Assembly (NCBI GenBank): GCA_029204225.1 | Contig: CM055096.1 | Coordinates: forward strand, 29,442,995-29,506,994 | Length of the DNA stretch: 64,000 nt | Source of the DNA: Diphasiastrum complanatum | Taxonomy: Eukaryota > Streptophyta > Lycopodiopsida > Lycopodiales > Lycopodiaceae | Direction of reading: 5' to 3' | In this document: piece by piece, positions 24,253-35,149 of the stretch | Layout: each line of letters opens with the position of its first letter | Numbering within the stretch: position 1 is the stretch's first letter | The notes under the pieces: generated by a model | Seen by the model: the letters and a program-made list of their open reading frames with translations, nothing else | Told to the model about the DNA's origin: nothing | Database searches by the model: none | Translations under genes and position numbers: made by a program

Positions 24253-24703
24253 ATGGCCACAGATTCATTGTCGATGGATCACAAGTCTAGAAGACAATAT
24301 TCTTCTATTATCAGAATATGGGAAGATAATTTTTTAAACTACAGCAGTTGTCCCTTGTAAGTATGCGCCCGATCATTGAACATTTCAGCCGTGAAAAGGC
24401 GCCAGGAGAATGTGCAGATGGGAATGTTTCTGTCTTCGACCACTTCGTCACATTCCCTTAATTATTTTAGAACTGAGAGAAGTATTATAATCTCTCGTAT
24501 CACATCTAGGATGTAGAAGTTTGAGTGCTGAGATTAATTAAGCACATTTCTTCCTCAGCCTCATGAGCGCCGAGGAGCGGCATATGTTTCATCAAAAGCT
24601 AGCAGAATCGTGTTATTTTGCTTACAGAGAAAGCGTTGTCCTGAGAAGATGCTTCCTAAAGAACGTAAGTCACGACTTACGGCATATCTTCTTCCTAAGC
24701 TAG
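24253..24703 (+). CDS. Candidate small spliced host gene, unrecognised product
   Basis: Two exons agree in phase. Exon 1 is 24253-24356: ATG in the context gtcATGGCC, ending cccTT before a strong GTAAGT donor. Exon 2 begins at 24559 after ttcttcctcag. Joined, they encode MATDSLSMDHKSRRQYSSI..., then FLMSAEERHMFHQKLAES and CYFAYRESVVLRRCFLKN. Read to the first stop at 24701-24703 this gives 82 residues. A second GTAAGT at 24665 may be a further donor. The region just after it (to a stop at 24781) is open in another frame, so the true 3' structure is uncertain. I recognise no domain. The splice motifs and phase match argue for a real gene; transcripts are needed to settle it. Confidence 0.4.
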
Positions 24704-24784
24704 GCTTCAGTTTTGACGTTTCTCCCAACGAATCACAATCTCAGCTACACTTCTTGCCGTTCGAGGATATTGGGAGGTTGTAGA

Positions 24785-26700
24785 TGAGCCGCATGCTTTA
24801 AATCTTGCATAGTTAGTGCGTTATTGAATTAACGGAGATTGATATCTAAACTTTTAAAGTGTGCAATAATCAGCATAACTAAAATGTTTATTTTCCATCT
24901 TCCTTAGAAGTTTCATTATAGCTCAAGTTGAGACATATTGTATTTTTTTGGTAACATTCAAGGCGGAACTAGCTGGAAATTAACCAAGTTACAAAGCTAT
25001 ATGCATGTCGCACACAAACATGCTTAAATACTCCCACTCATAGACCTTCCCTCAAAACACAGTGCACAAGTATCTGCTCTGATACTATGTTTTATTCAAG
25101 TTTTAAAACTTGTATAGGAATGTATCTTCGTGTTGTTCAACTCTAGTACTTGTTTTTTGTGTTCTTGCTCATATGTTTCCTGTTGTTAGTAAACGAAAAT
25201 CTTATTCGCCTTATAATGTCAGGATAACAGCATCAGAGAATTGGTGGATTGGAAGCAACTTTGAACTCCCTTGCAAATTGTAATGCGATCATTATTCAGA
25301 GCAAGGCCTAAGAACACCTAGCATCTCTATTATTCAGAGTAAAGCTGAACTGAGCAGTAGCATTCACGAAGTTATTAACCCAACATCTCTTGATTGCTAT
25401 TGTGTTTACTTGCAAGACAAACAAGACTCTTATGTACTAGAATTTACCGTTGAGATCATTTAGAAATTGTTTCAAACACCATATTTAAGCCATTAAAGAG
25501 TAATTTGCTGGAATTAAAAAAGAAACTTGTACTAAGGGAGATTCTGTTATCGGGCCTTGAATATTGATGAATTCAGTAATAAGACCATTATCAAGCAATG
25601 GGAGTGACTCATATGATGAATCTCATGCTCCGATAGAAGTTCTCCCCAAATTTGTAAACCAGCAGGTTGAATGCTCATCTTTGATAAGTTACCTATCAGC
25701 AATTTCATGACTGAAGAAAAGCTTTAATTGCTCTTCGGAGCATTTCCTTCCTGATATTGGTGTTAGTGCACAGAAGATATAATGTATGCCATTCAAGAAA
25801 ATGACTATGTTAGGATTAATTAAAGCAATCACCATGGAACATTTTTGCTTCATGGTGGAACAACTAAAGATTTACTGTAACAACCTGAATATTATACTCA
25901 TTACTTCCAATATGACTCACATTGTGCAAGTATATGAATTAGCTATTTTTAAGCTTGTCCTCTAATATCTAGGAGACGGTTAAGCATATAGCATCTTCTA
26001 CCAATCATGGGAGAGAAGTCTTCAGGATGGTTAAGCAGCAGCCTAGATGCAATTTAGTCCATCCAATTGAAGACGGCATGACATCGTTTTCTGGCCCCAA
26101 TGCAATGTTGTTTGAGATAATAAATGGAGGCAGAAAGTAACACTCATTCCTGTCAAAAACATGTGAACTAAGCACTGGAAGGCCAGAGATTTCAACTTAA
26201 GACTTCTTTGAATCTTTGTTAGTCTGGTCAAATAGTTCCAGTACACACATTCAAGCATTTTGAAAGAACGTCAGTGGATAGCACGCTTCATTATACTAAG
26301 AACACCTATGTACAAGTTTTTTTGTTGTGCAGGTTGGGGAGCAGTCCATTTGAGTTTCTGAATATGAATTTGTCATTATCTGGCATAGTAAACAAGTTCC
26401 ACAAAATACTAAGAGCTCCTGTCATTATTTGGCTTATTAAACAAGTTCCACGAAATACTAAGAGGTCCTACTTTGGCTTGAGATTCTGCAAGTTTGCCCA
26501 TCCCTGTTACATTATAGAGACAATAACTGCAAAATGCAGTAGCTTCTAATTGTCACCAGTAATATTCAACCTGGAAGCTGGCATATATGTTTTGTTCCTA
26601 ATAAAGCATAGTTAACCTCAGCTCAAAACAGGAGAGCTCGTTCTGAGATATGCACTTTGCAAATGATATTGTATTATTGACCCCTTTATCACAATCACGC
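24785..26700. other. No recognisable gene
   Basis: Intron-like or intergenic sequence. The vWA domain exon missing from the gene at 29.9-34.9 kb was searched for here by eye (a DxSxS coding pattern) and not found. Confidence 0.4.
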
Positions 26701-26782
26701 GGACGTGACACGGTCAGTCCCAGCATATGGTTGGCAAAAGGATAAATGCTAAGATTGTACTGGATTCGAGTTATAGATCAGT

Positions 26783-27118
26783 ATGCCAGTTCAGGCTAGT
26801 ACGTACCCTAAAAGCCTCAAGCAACCAGGGTATACATATGCACGTGCTAGAACTGAAATACAGCACTTTCCAAAAAAGCATGGTGTGGCATCAGTTAAGA
26901 CCTCCAGAAACTTCGTAACGAAGTCAGCAGACGGGGGTCGGAGCTGGTTATCTGTTAAAATGAAAGGAATCCCATCTGACATGCCAGGACTTCAAAGAAC
27001 AGATCTGCCTGCACATCTTGTAGGTGCAGCTTGGGGAAAGTTTAACTTGAAGAAGTGCCGCACTTCAGTTCAGGCTTTGAAAAATTGGATGGCAAGAAGT
27101 CTGTCAACTTTAAGTTAA
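26783..27118 (+). CDS. Unrecognised open frame, about 111 residues
   Basis: The frame begins MPVQASTYPKSLKQPG and contains a basic stretch (FPKKHGVASVKTSRNFVTK) and WLSVKMKGIPSDMPGLQ. It is not low-complexity and no family is recognised. It lies on the same strand as the vWA gene and could be an upstream exon, a separate small gene or chance. A stop lies just upstream in frame. Confidence 0.25.
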   Translation: MPVQASTYPKSLKQPGYTYARARTEIQHFPKKHGVASVKTSRNFVTKSADGGRSWLSVKMKGIPSDMPGLQRTDLPAHLVGAAWGKFNLKKCRTSVQALKNWMARSLSTLS

Positions 27119-27520
27119 ATTGAAGATTAAGTTAAATTTTTGATAGGATCTAGTGCCGTATGCAGATCACATTACACACTCACCATAGCTACCTCACAAG
27201 CTCTCATAAATGGCACAGCAAAAGTTAATGGTATTACAAAGAAAACTGCATGTCCTTAACAGGTGTCCTAAAACTGGCCAAACTAAGGTCGGCGGGCCCA
27301 ATATGGCCAAATTCAACCAACAAACTCGAGACATGCCCCCAAGTATATCAAGTACTGTAGTTACATTGTACAACTAATTTTCTTAGGTATGTGTGGCTAC
27401 TCGGCTAACCCAAGTAGCCGGCTAAGGGACAAGTGCCCGACTGATAAGTCAATGATGAGTCACGTCCCGGTCACAACTGAAGACAATAAATCTAATTAAC
27501 TGTACACTAATTACAGTATC

Positions 27521-29404
27521 ACATTTGAAGCTTATAAAATGTATATCAATTTAACTTTGATTTCTAACTCTCTCCCTTAAGCTCAAATGTGATAGGAGTA
27601 AAGAAATACAAATTGTAGCAACGTCTAGTGTATCCAAAAGATGTTATGCATGTCCTACTACTCTAAACTTGACTCACACTCAAGCACACCAACAAAACCA
27701 CCAAGTTTGGCACCACAAGTGGACCACATGAGCGACGTGGCTCAAACTGAGGAAATCCCACTGCCACCATGAGACTTACATCCTCTATCTAGCTAGGCTG
27801 AAATCCTATCAGACATTAACAAGCACAAACCTGTAAAGTTGAGATAAATGAGCGATTGAGGCTCAACCTGAGGAAATCTTACTGCCACCATAAGACTATA
27901 ACCTCACCAGATAGACAGCTAGTAGACATAACGACAAGTCACTGAGCATACAAATGACTACTTTGTTTCTAACGTAGCAAATGCATAAACATATGCAACC
28001 CCCACTCAGATCTAGACCCCCGTGACAAGGTAACATGCAAGCACACATTCATGCAAACAAACACGAATACGTCAAATACATGACCAGGCTTGCGCAAACT
28101 GTGGTTCAAACATATCCATCAGATGTCCACATACATCATCCAAAGATCTCGCACGATCCAATGAGCACTCCAAGCCTCATGCATGATGTATCTCCTAAAC
28201 AAAGCACTACTCCAAGCCGCTTTGCCCTGACATCCTATCCAGTAAATCCTGAAAGTTGATCCCCATTCATTCCCCATGCTCCAAGCACAATAGTCTACTA
28301 AGGACTCAATGAATGAATGTACACAAACCTCACCATAGGCTATACCTGAGTAGCTCGCCCATCTCCGAGAGATATTGATGATGATTTGCCTGTCCTACAT
28401 CCTCAACTTTCCCATGCTTGGCGTTGCCAACTCTGATTTGACCAGTATATAGGCTTCACACCACGAAGCCTGACTCACCACTATATCCATCATGTCAACC
28501 CAAACCAAAGCAAATGCAAATTAGATTCATTGTCGTGATGATCAACTCACCCACAATCCATAGCATATCAAGTAGGTAGCCCCATCAGAAACATGTACCC
28601 TATACCATCTAATCACCAAGTATCCATTACCCGCTGATAGCTCCCCAAGAATCTGTCCACCTGTGGTGCAACTAGACTCCAACTGGATCTAACCAAACAA
28701 CTGCATCCTGCTTACCAAAAGATGATGGATATAAAAAAACAACATGTGTCACCAACCTGTGTATATGACCTTGCAGCTCACCTGAGTACTCACAAAAGTC
28801 TCAGTTGTCACTCCCTGAGTAACCATCTCCATCCTTGTCGACTCACAACCATAGGCATGTTGCATCCACATCACTCCGTAATGCACTCCATGCCTTCATG
28901 ATCTATACCACCACTCCCGTTATACAGTCCATGCCACCTACCTCCAAGTAGGCCTGACCTATCCCTAGGTCAACACACAATAACTGATGCACCAGTTGAC
29001 GAACATCGTTCATACATCAAATGACATATCATACCTGAGCATCCGTAGCATCTCCCTGAGGGCCACCCCAACACGTCATCCACACACTGAGCTCACCTGA
29101 TGTCTCCAATCCTGGTCACCATCCTGCTATCCAAGCCAAACGTTAAAGCATCACCTGGCTCCTAGCATCTGCTCGCTCTCCCTGGCTATGTGCCACCCGA
29201 CATCATGCCAACAGGATCCTGAGCCACCGCTCACGGGATCCTGAGAACATGTCTCCCAAACTGATCGTACTGAGGTATATGGCTCTAAGTGACTTCCTCT
29301 AGGCTTCTTGATCTCACCACCTATGAATCCAAGCCAAACAGGTTCCAACACCATTACATTTAAAGCTTCTAAAATGTATATCAGATTAACTCTGATTTCT
29401 AACT
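27521..29404 (-). mobile_element. TRIM-like non-coding retroelement candidate
   Basis: A 49-base direct repeat (27521-27569 and 29356-29404, about five differences) bounds a G-poor, CCT/CTGA-rich segment of 1.8 kb with no long open frame. On the minus strand the first repeat is followed by tggtgttggaacc, which resembles a decayed TGGTATCGGAGCC primer-binding site. The second repeat is preceded by the purine tract aagggagaga. Together these fit a small terminal-repeat retroelement without genes. The ends do not show a clear TG...CA and no target duplication was confirmed. It appears old. Confidence 0.45.
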
Positions 29405-29890
29405 GATTAGCCTTAAGGTTCAGTGCTTTGAAGTCTTTATGCTTGCAAGTTGCAATAAAATTTGGTTCTACTTAACTTCGATCTTTTTGCCTGACTTATA
29501 GCAGCATGATATGGACCACAAAGGAAACTACTGATCATCAAGCTGAACTTTTGCATGCTGTGGTCTCTAGTGAATATGACACCTAACCAAGACCTGAAGT
29601 AGTAGTAGATGTGAGACCACCACGAAACAAGTATCATTCATGCCATAACAGTTCACTCGACTTGTCCATGATAACTTCATTTGTGTGAACCCCTTGGCTT
29701 GCCTTGTTCCACATCTACAACATAGATGATGTCCTCTCCATGATATCTACTCATCATTAGATAAATAAGTTTTTGTCACTAGGCACAATGAGAACAATTG
29801 TATGCTATTTCACCTTTTTAAGATTGAACCTGATTTTATTTGAAATTCCGAATACTTGCTTGCCGAAATCTGACACTACTAATCGCACAG

Positions 29891-32169
29891 GTTGATATTG
29901 CTGCAACACATTTTGACATCATAATGTACTCATTTGATGCTTGGAGTTTTGGCGCATTTAAGAACTACCAACTGCACAAGCAAGGTGCATCTGCTCACTT
30001 TTGGAGGCCAGTGGAGGTGAGGCCATCCCTTGATATGTACTTGTACAGACTAATCAACTATAAAAATGTGAATATACCATGGATCGTTTGTAAGAGTAGT
30101 TGACTACATACAACATTGCTAGACTAGATTTATCATCTGTGGCAACTTCCCGCATATCTCATCTTATTCACATAACATCTTGCAACAATCTATCACAAAT
30201 CACAATAAAAGATCATCATTTTTTTGATACATCAACACGAACAAAAACCATAAACATGACGTAATCATGTGAACCGCACCACCATGGATGCATGCACGTT
30301 AGAAACCCTAACATGGCCGCATGCATTACCTTCCAAGTACATCATGTATGTAGAAACTATTCACATTCATTACAAATCAGGTTAGTAATTAAGTCAAAGG
30401 TAGTTATACCATACGCAAAATATTCCCATACTAGGAACCGTCCCGTTGCCACAAGCATCTGCCTTCTCCCTAACACTATGCCAAGTGAAGTAGAGAGCCT
30501 GGCTATCCAATAAGTGCATTCCTAACATGATGACTATCGTGAATTGGAAGGTAGTAGGTGCATTAGTCCAAAGGGCATACGAGTATAAGCATATGTACCC
30601 CAATTGAAAGTGAATGTACTCTTGTCCTGGTATTCTTTTCTAATCAAAAAGCCCATCAAGAAAATGGATCAACATTTGCTTGAAACTTACTCAGTCTTGC
30701 CAACCGTTTCAAAGATATTATGAATAGGTGCTTCTGGGATCAGAATTTGATGACCAAAAGGGGGATTTCTAGGCAAGGCGTAATGAGACTAATGTATGTA
30801 TCTCAGACCCAAAAGGTATGAGGCTGTCAGATACAGAGAAAAAAACCAAAGGGATAGATAAAGCTCTACAAACAATACAAATAAGATCTGCATTGTCGCT
30901 AACAGCCCCCATGTTCTGCAACAAATGGAAATTTTTGGCAAAGAAAATGGTATTGTTTTAGATTTCCATAGCTGGCTTGAGAAAAGGTTTAGATCTCTGA
31001 CACATTTGAAACAGATAATTTTCTAGCGCAACCCAATTGAAAGAGTCGGATATTGAAATTTGACTGCATAAAGCAGGGGAGTTTGCATCCTTTTTAGAAA
31101 ATTGGGAAATTTCATTTTTTATTTGCTAGTTTCACTGGTGGTTTAGAAGAAGCCAAGATTATAATCCACTACAACAATAAGTGTTAGCCAGCACGTAATT
31201 TACAGAAGAGTTTAAACTATACACATACAGTGATTAAGGTACAAAATAATATTATTACGCAAGCCACTTGAAGCTTCCTACTTTCTAGTCTAAGGGGCCT
31301 GCCCCACTTACAAGTTAGCACTTTTCAGTTAGTGCTAACTGAAGCTAGCTGAGCAGTGTGCTGCCCCACTTACAGTTAACTCACACAAGTTAGCTAACGG
31401 ATTCAATTAGCACTAACTTGGACTAGACCATTTTGTGCTCCTCACTAACTGATGTGAAACAGGTTCCTTAAGCTAGCTTGTACTTCAATTAGTGTTGAAT
31501 CCAACTCCCACAGTCCTCCAGTTGCCTTCATCTCTTCTCCTCCAACTGCCACAGTCCAGTGTTCTGGCATCTTTGCCTCCTTGTGCTGCACCTCTCTTCT
31601 CCTCCATATCTGCTCCTTAGTTACTAACTTGTAAATGGCTAACTGGTAACTGGGGCAGCACCTTAGTTACAACAAACGTAACAGAGGCAGATAACTGTAG
31701 GTGGGGCAGCAAAACTACCAATTAGTTAACGATTACAAGTTAACACTAACATAACTGGCAATTAGCTAACTTGTGAGTGGGGCAGGCCCCTAAGGCTCTT
31801 TGTGGATGAGCTTTGTCTACTTTCGACACTCGAAACAGTCTATAAGCTTGGCTAAATTAACTTGGTTCATTTCAGAATGTACATATATGTCTTATTTTTG
31901 GGTGCAGAGATTCTCTATTAGTTTTTGCCTCCTTATAGTAACATAGAAACTTTCTAAGAATGCACTTGGCCAAAGTTGAGTACAACTAGTGAAGGATGTT
32001 TGGAATTGGAGAATTCTGTTTGCATTGATTCCTTTGTTGTTAAGGCCGAGATGTAAATATGCGAGTTTCAAACTAATGGTAGGAATTCAAACACAGTTTC
32101 TGGTATATTTTTGCTTCCATGTTAAGTTTAAGCCTATTATGGTATGCGTGCAAGAAATGTAGTTCCTTG

Positions 32170-32213
<44 letters not shown>

Positions 32214-34926
32214 GGTTTACGAACACTGTAAATATCCAGGGCAGGTAATGCAAGCTAAAAGACCCCCAATTCTTGCAGCAGCCTTGGATTGGGCCAGGCA
32301 ATGGAGACCCGCAGGGGCTACAAATCTTCGGAAAGCTCTCGACGTAGCCTTAAGCCGCTCCTTTGCTGACTGTATATATCTTATCACTGATGGGAAGCCT
32401 GATAAGCCTGTGTTGGTTGGTATGTGCATCAAATCATGCATGTCTTCTTCATTGGTCTTAGTCAGGTGTATAAGCATTGGCAAGTTCATCTGGTTAAGTG
32501 CCTGGGACAACAGATGCCCTTTAGCTTTGGGCACCTCGTTTTTCGATTTAGAGCTTCTCTACTATTCAACTATAGCTATTCATCAGCTCTCCCCAGCTAG
32601 CAAAATTTAATAATGAGCTGTATTGAGCTTGAGACTCGTATGGAAAACACCTATACATAAACATCTTTTCTTCTTGAAAGGTTTTGGAATCTCTCAAACG
32701 ATTGGCCCAACGACGTGGTCATATTACCCCTATACATACAGTTGGCGTTTGCACAAGCAAGCCAGGGCAGCGTTTTCTACAGAAAATATCAGAAGCTACT
32801 GGGGGGAAATTTAAGGAGCTGGAGATGGAGTGGGAAAGTAAGCAGCCCCTCAATAAAGTTGAAGAGCTGGAAGATATGGTCTTGGCCCAATCAATGATTG
32901 AAGCAAGACAAAAAAGGAATGCTGCAGAAGGAAAGCTTGAAAATATTCAGGAAGTTATAAGAATAGTGAAGGACCGGTTTGAGGAGGATAGGCACGTCCC
33001 ACGAAAATCTGCACACCTTTTGAAGGAGAAAAAAGCTATGATGGATCACCAAGCTCTACTGAAACGTATTCGTGTACAAAATCAGCTTTTAGTAAGTCGG
33101 GCTAGAAAGGTTCATGAACAAGAAATTGCGGCCCTAATACAGAAAAACAAGATGAACTATGAACTTGCCCGAAATCTTTGGATGCAAGAACTTAAAGTGG
33201 CTAGGATAGCGAATCAACAAAAACTGGATATGCTTGAAAGATGGAAGCAGTCAGTAAAGGCGATAAAGGAATCCAACGCCCATTTATTGACCAATGCAAA
33301 GGAACAGTTCCAAAAAGACCTTCAGCATGTTGAAGAGAATAATAGAGTGATGCTGCAGCGTGCTCGAGATGACTATGATTTCGAGGTGAAGACAGTAAGA
33401 GCATGGAATGAAGCTGCAATCGCAGACAGAGAACTAAAGCAGAAAGAGCTGGATAATAATGTTGCGGTAAGAAACAAGGCTTCCCGCGCTCATTATGAAG
33501 AAACTCTGAATGCTCTAAAAGTCGAAAACAAGCAGCTTCTAGAAAAAGCTCATGCTGACTACAACGAAAAGCTATCTTACACCAGAACTGAGAATGAGCG
33601 AATTATGAAGCAGAATGAAATTGAACTCAACAGGAAGTGTGAAGAAACGAGAATGAAAAATACAATGCGTAAGGAGGCATTGCAGAAAACATTAGAAAGT
33701 ATCAAGCAGCAGAAAGAAGCTGCTTTGACAGCACATCAGACACATGTGGCTACTATTATTGCCGAGCATGGCATTGAAGTGAAAAAGTATGCTGCTTTAA
33801 ATATGCAAAACGAAGAACAGGCAAGAGCAAATTGGAAACAAATGTGTGACATCATAGATGAAGAAAACTTGGCAGCTGCAAAGAATGCTATCAAAGATTT
33901 TGAGGCACAGCAAAAACATGTGGCTGAAGAAAATAAGAAACTAGCTGAACAAAGGTTGGCACTTCAAAAACGGAAAAGAGAGGCGGAGCAGTGGAATGAC
34001 GAAGTTTTACAAGAGAAAAAACTGAAATGGAAGCAGGGATGTGAAACAGCTGAAAAAGCTTATGAGCAAGAAGTTCACAAGGCCAGAGTGGTACATGCAA
34101 AGCTATGTGAAGAAACCAATTTGCGAAATGTTGAAGTTCTGCAAGCAGCCTTGTTGAAGCATAAAGCTAAAGTGGCTGCAGTACAATCCTACAATGAGAC
34201 CGTTAGACCCTTTGTTGAGGCTTCTAACATAGTAAAAGCTGAAGTACGTCGACTTGAGGCTTTTTTAAAGTACCTTGTTAAAAAATGTTTGCCAGATCCC
34301 AGTTCCAGATCAGACGCAGATCTTGAGTTGCTCGCTGCAGCAGATCAGCCGGTACGTACAAAATGGCTAATTGAAGGCTTGCAAGTAGCCTATGGAACAA
34401 AAGCGACGAGCGACGTAAGGGGGGAACAGAAGCTACTCTTACCCGATGAATCTAAGAAAGACCTTTCTGGTTTACTTGCTATACATCCTGTGCGTGCTCG
34501 TGCACATCATTGTCGAGCAGCGGAACATAAACTTCAAATTCCGTCCTTGTAATATTTCCTTTAACCCACTCCTCCAAGTGTATCATATGCCCGCGAAAAT
34601 ATTATCGAGGAAGTCAAAAGTCATAGAAAATTTGGAGCAGTTGGTTGAGAACTTGAGATGCTGTGTAGATTATCAGAGACCTGATCTTGTCAATAAGGGT
34701 TTAATTTCAGTTTCAAGACAGAATATGCAACTCGCCATGTTGTTTCAGCTTGTACCTTTAAAACCGACATATCCTGTTCTAGTTGTTGAAGAAAAAATCA
34801 GGACGCAGGAGTCGGTCCAGGACAAGCTGGAGAAGAGGTAAGTCTCCCTAGGTTGAAGATCCAACGATGAATCTAATTCTTAAGCGGCCGCCAATATGCA
34901 GGTTCGCTGTGCAGTGTGGTTGCTGA
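29891..34926 (+). CDS. vWA-domain protein with long hendecad coiled coil (5' end not found)
   Basis: The visible exons are 29891-30016, 32245-32415, 32681-34469, 34579-34837 and 34902-34926. All junctions agree in phase and give 789 residues and a TGA stop. The first 140 or so residues are the later part of a von Willebrand A domain. They contain HFDIIMYSFDAW, GATNLRKALDVAL (the Thr of the metal site), YLITDGKPD (its Asp) and TVGVCTSKPGQRFLQKISE. The exon with the first metal motif DxSxS was not located. From about residue 200 a Glu/Lys/Arg-rich coiled coil repeats every 22 residues. The layout resembles VWA3-type proteins of flagellated organisms, so a role in motile sperm is possible. That is inference. 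Intron 30017-32244 carries a MITE. The splice choices ctg/GTTTAC and gggcag/GTAATG are the weakest. Confidence 0.7.
31294..31790. mobile_element. PIF/Harbinger-type MITE (Tourist-like)
   Basis: A 497-base element has terminal inverted repeats of about 26 bases with one mismatch, beginning GGGGCCTGCCCCACT. It is flanked by the 3-base target duplication TAA (31291-31293 and 31791-31793). The interior has no coding capacity but many gttagc/gctaac and ggggcag subrepeats. The TAA/TTA duplication and GGG-rich ends fit PIF/Harbinger. It lies in an intron of the vWA gene. Confidence 0.85.
32171..32214. repeat. (TG)n(AG)n compound microsatellite
   Basis: About eleven TG units run into about eleven AG units. 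The tract lies 30 bases before the predicted 3' splice site of the second visible vWA exon. Confidence 0.95.
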
Positions 34927-35149
34927 GTTGAGATTTACAACAATATTTGCTCATTTGAAAAGTTAGAATGATGCCATCTTTCACGTCGAAATCGCCAGAG
35001 GCCCAGCGGAGGCTGGTTCAAAAGTTAACATTGAATGGGTTTTATTGGTTTTTCTTAGTTGTACATTCCAAGGATGCACCTTTATAAATTGTAATGGGGG
35101 TGTTCACTTAAGGTTTGTTCATTTTTAAATTCTATAGAATCTGATGCAG
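34927..35149 (+). other. Probable 3' untranslated region of the vWA gene
   Basis: Sequence after the stop contains cctttataaattgtaatgg, which could serve as an upstream AT-rich polyadenylation element. No canonical AATAAA was seen. The copia fragment begins soon after. Confidence 0.3.

Noticed and set aside
33201-34100. Minus-strand frames inside the vWA exon
   Set aside because: They are shadows of the long coiled-coil frame on the plus strand.
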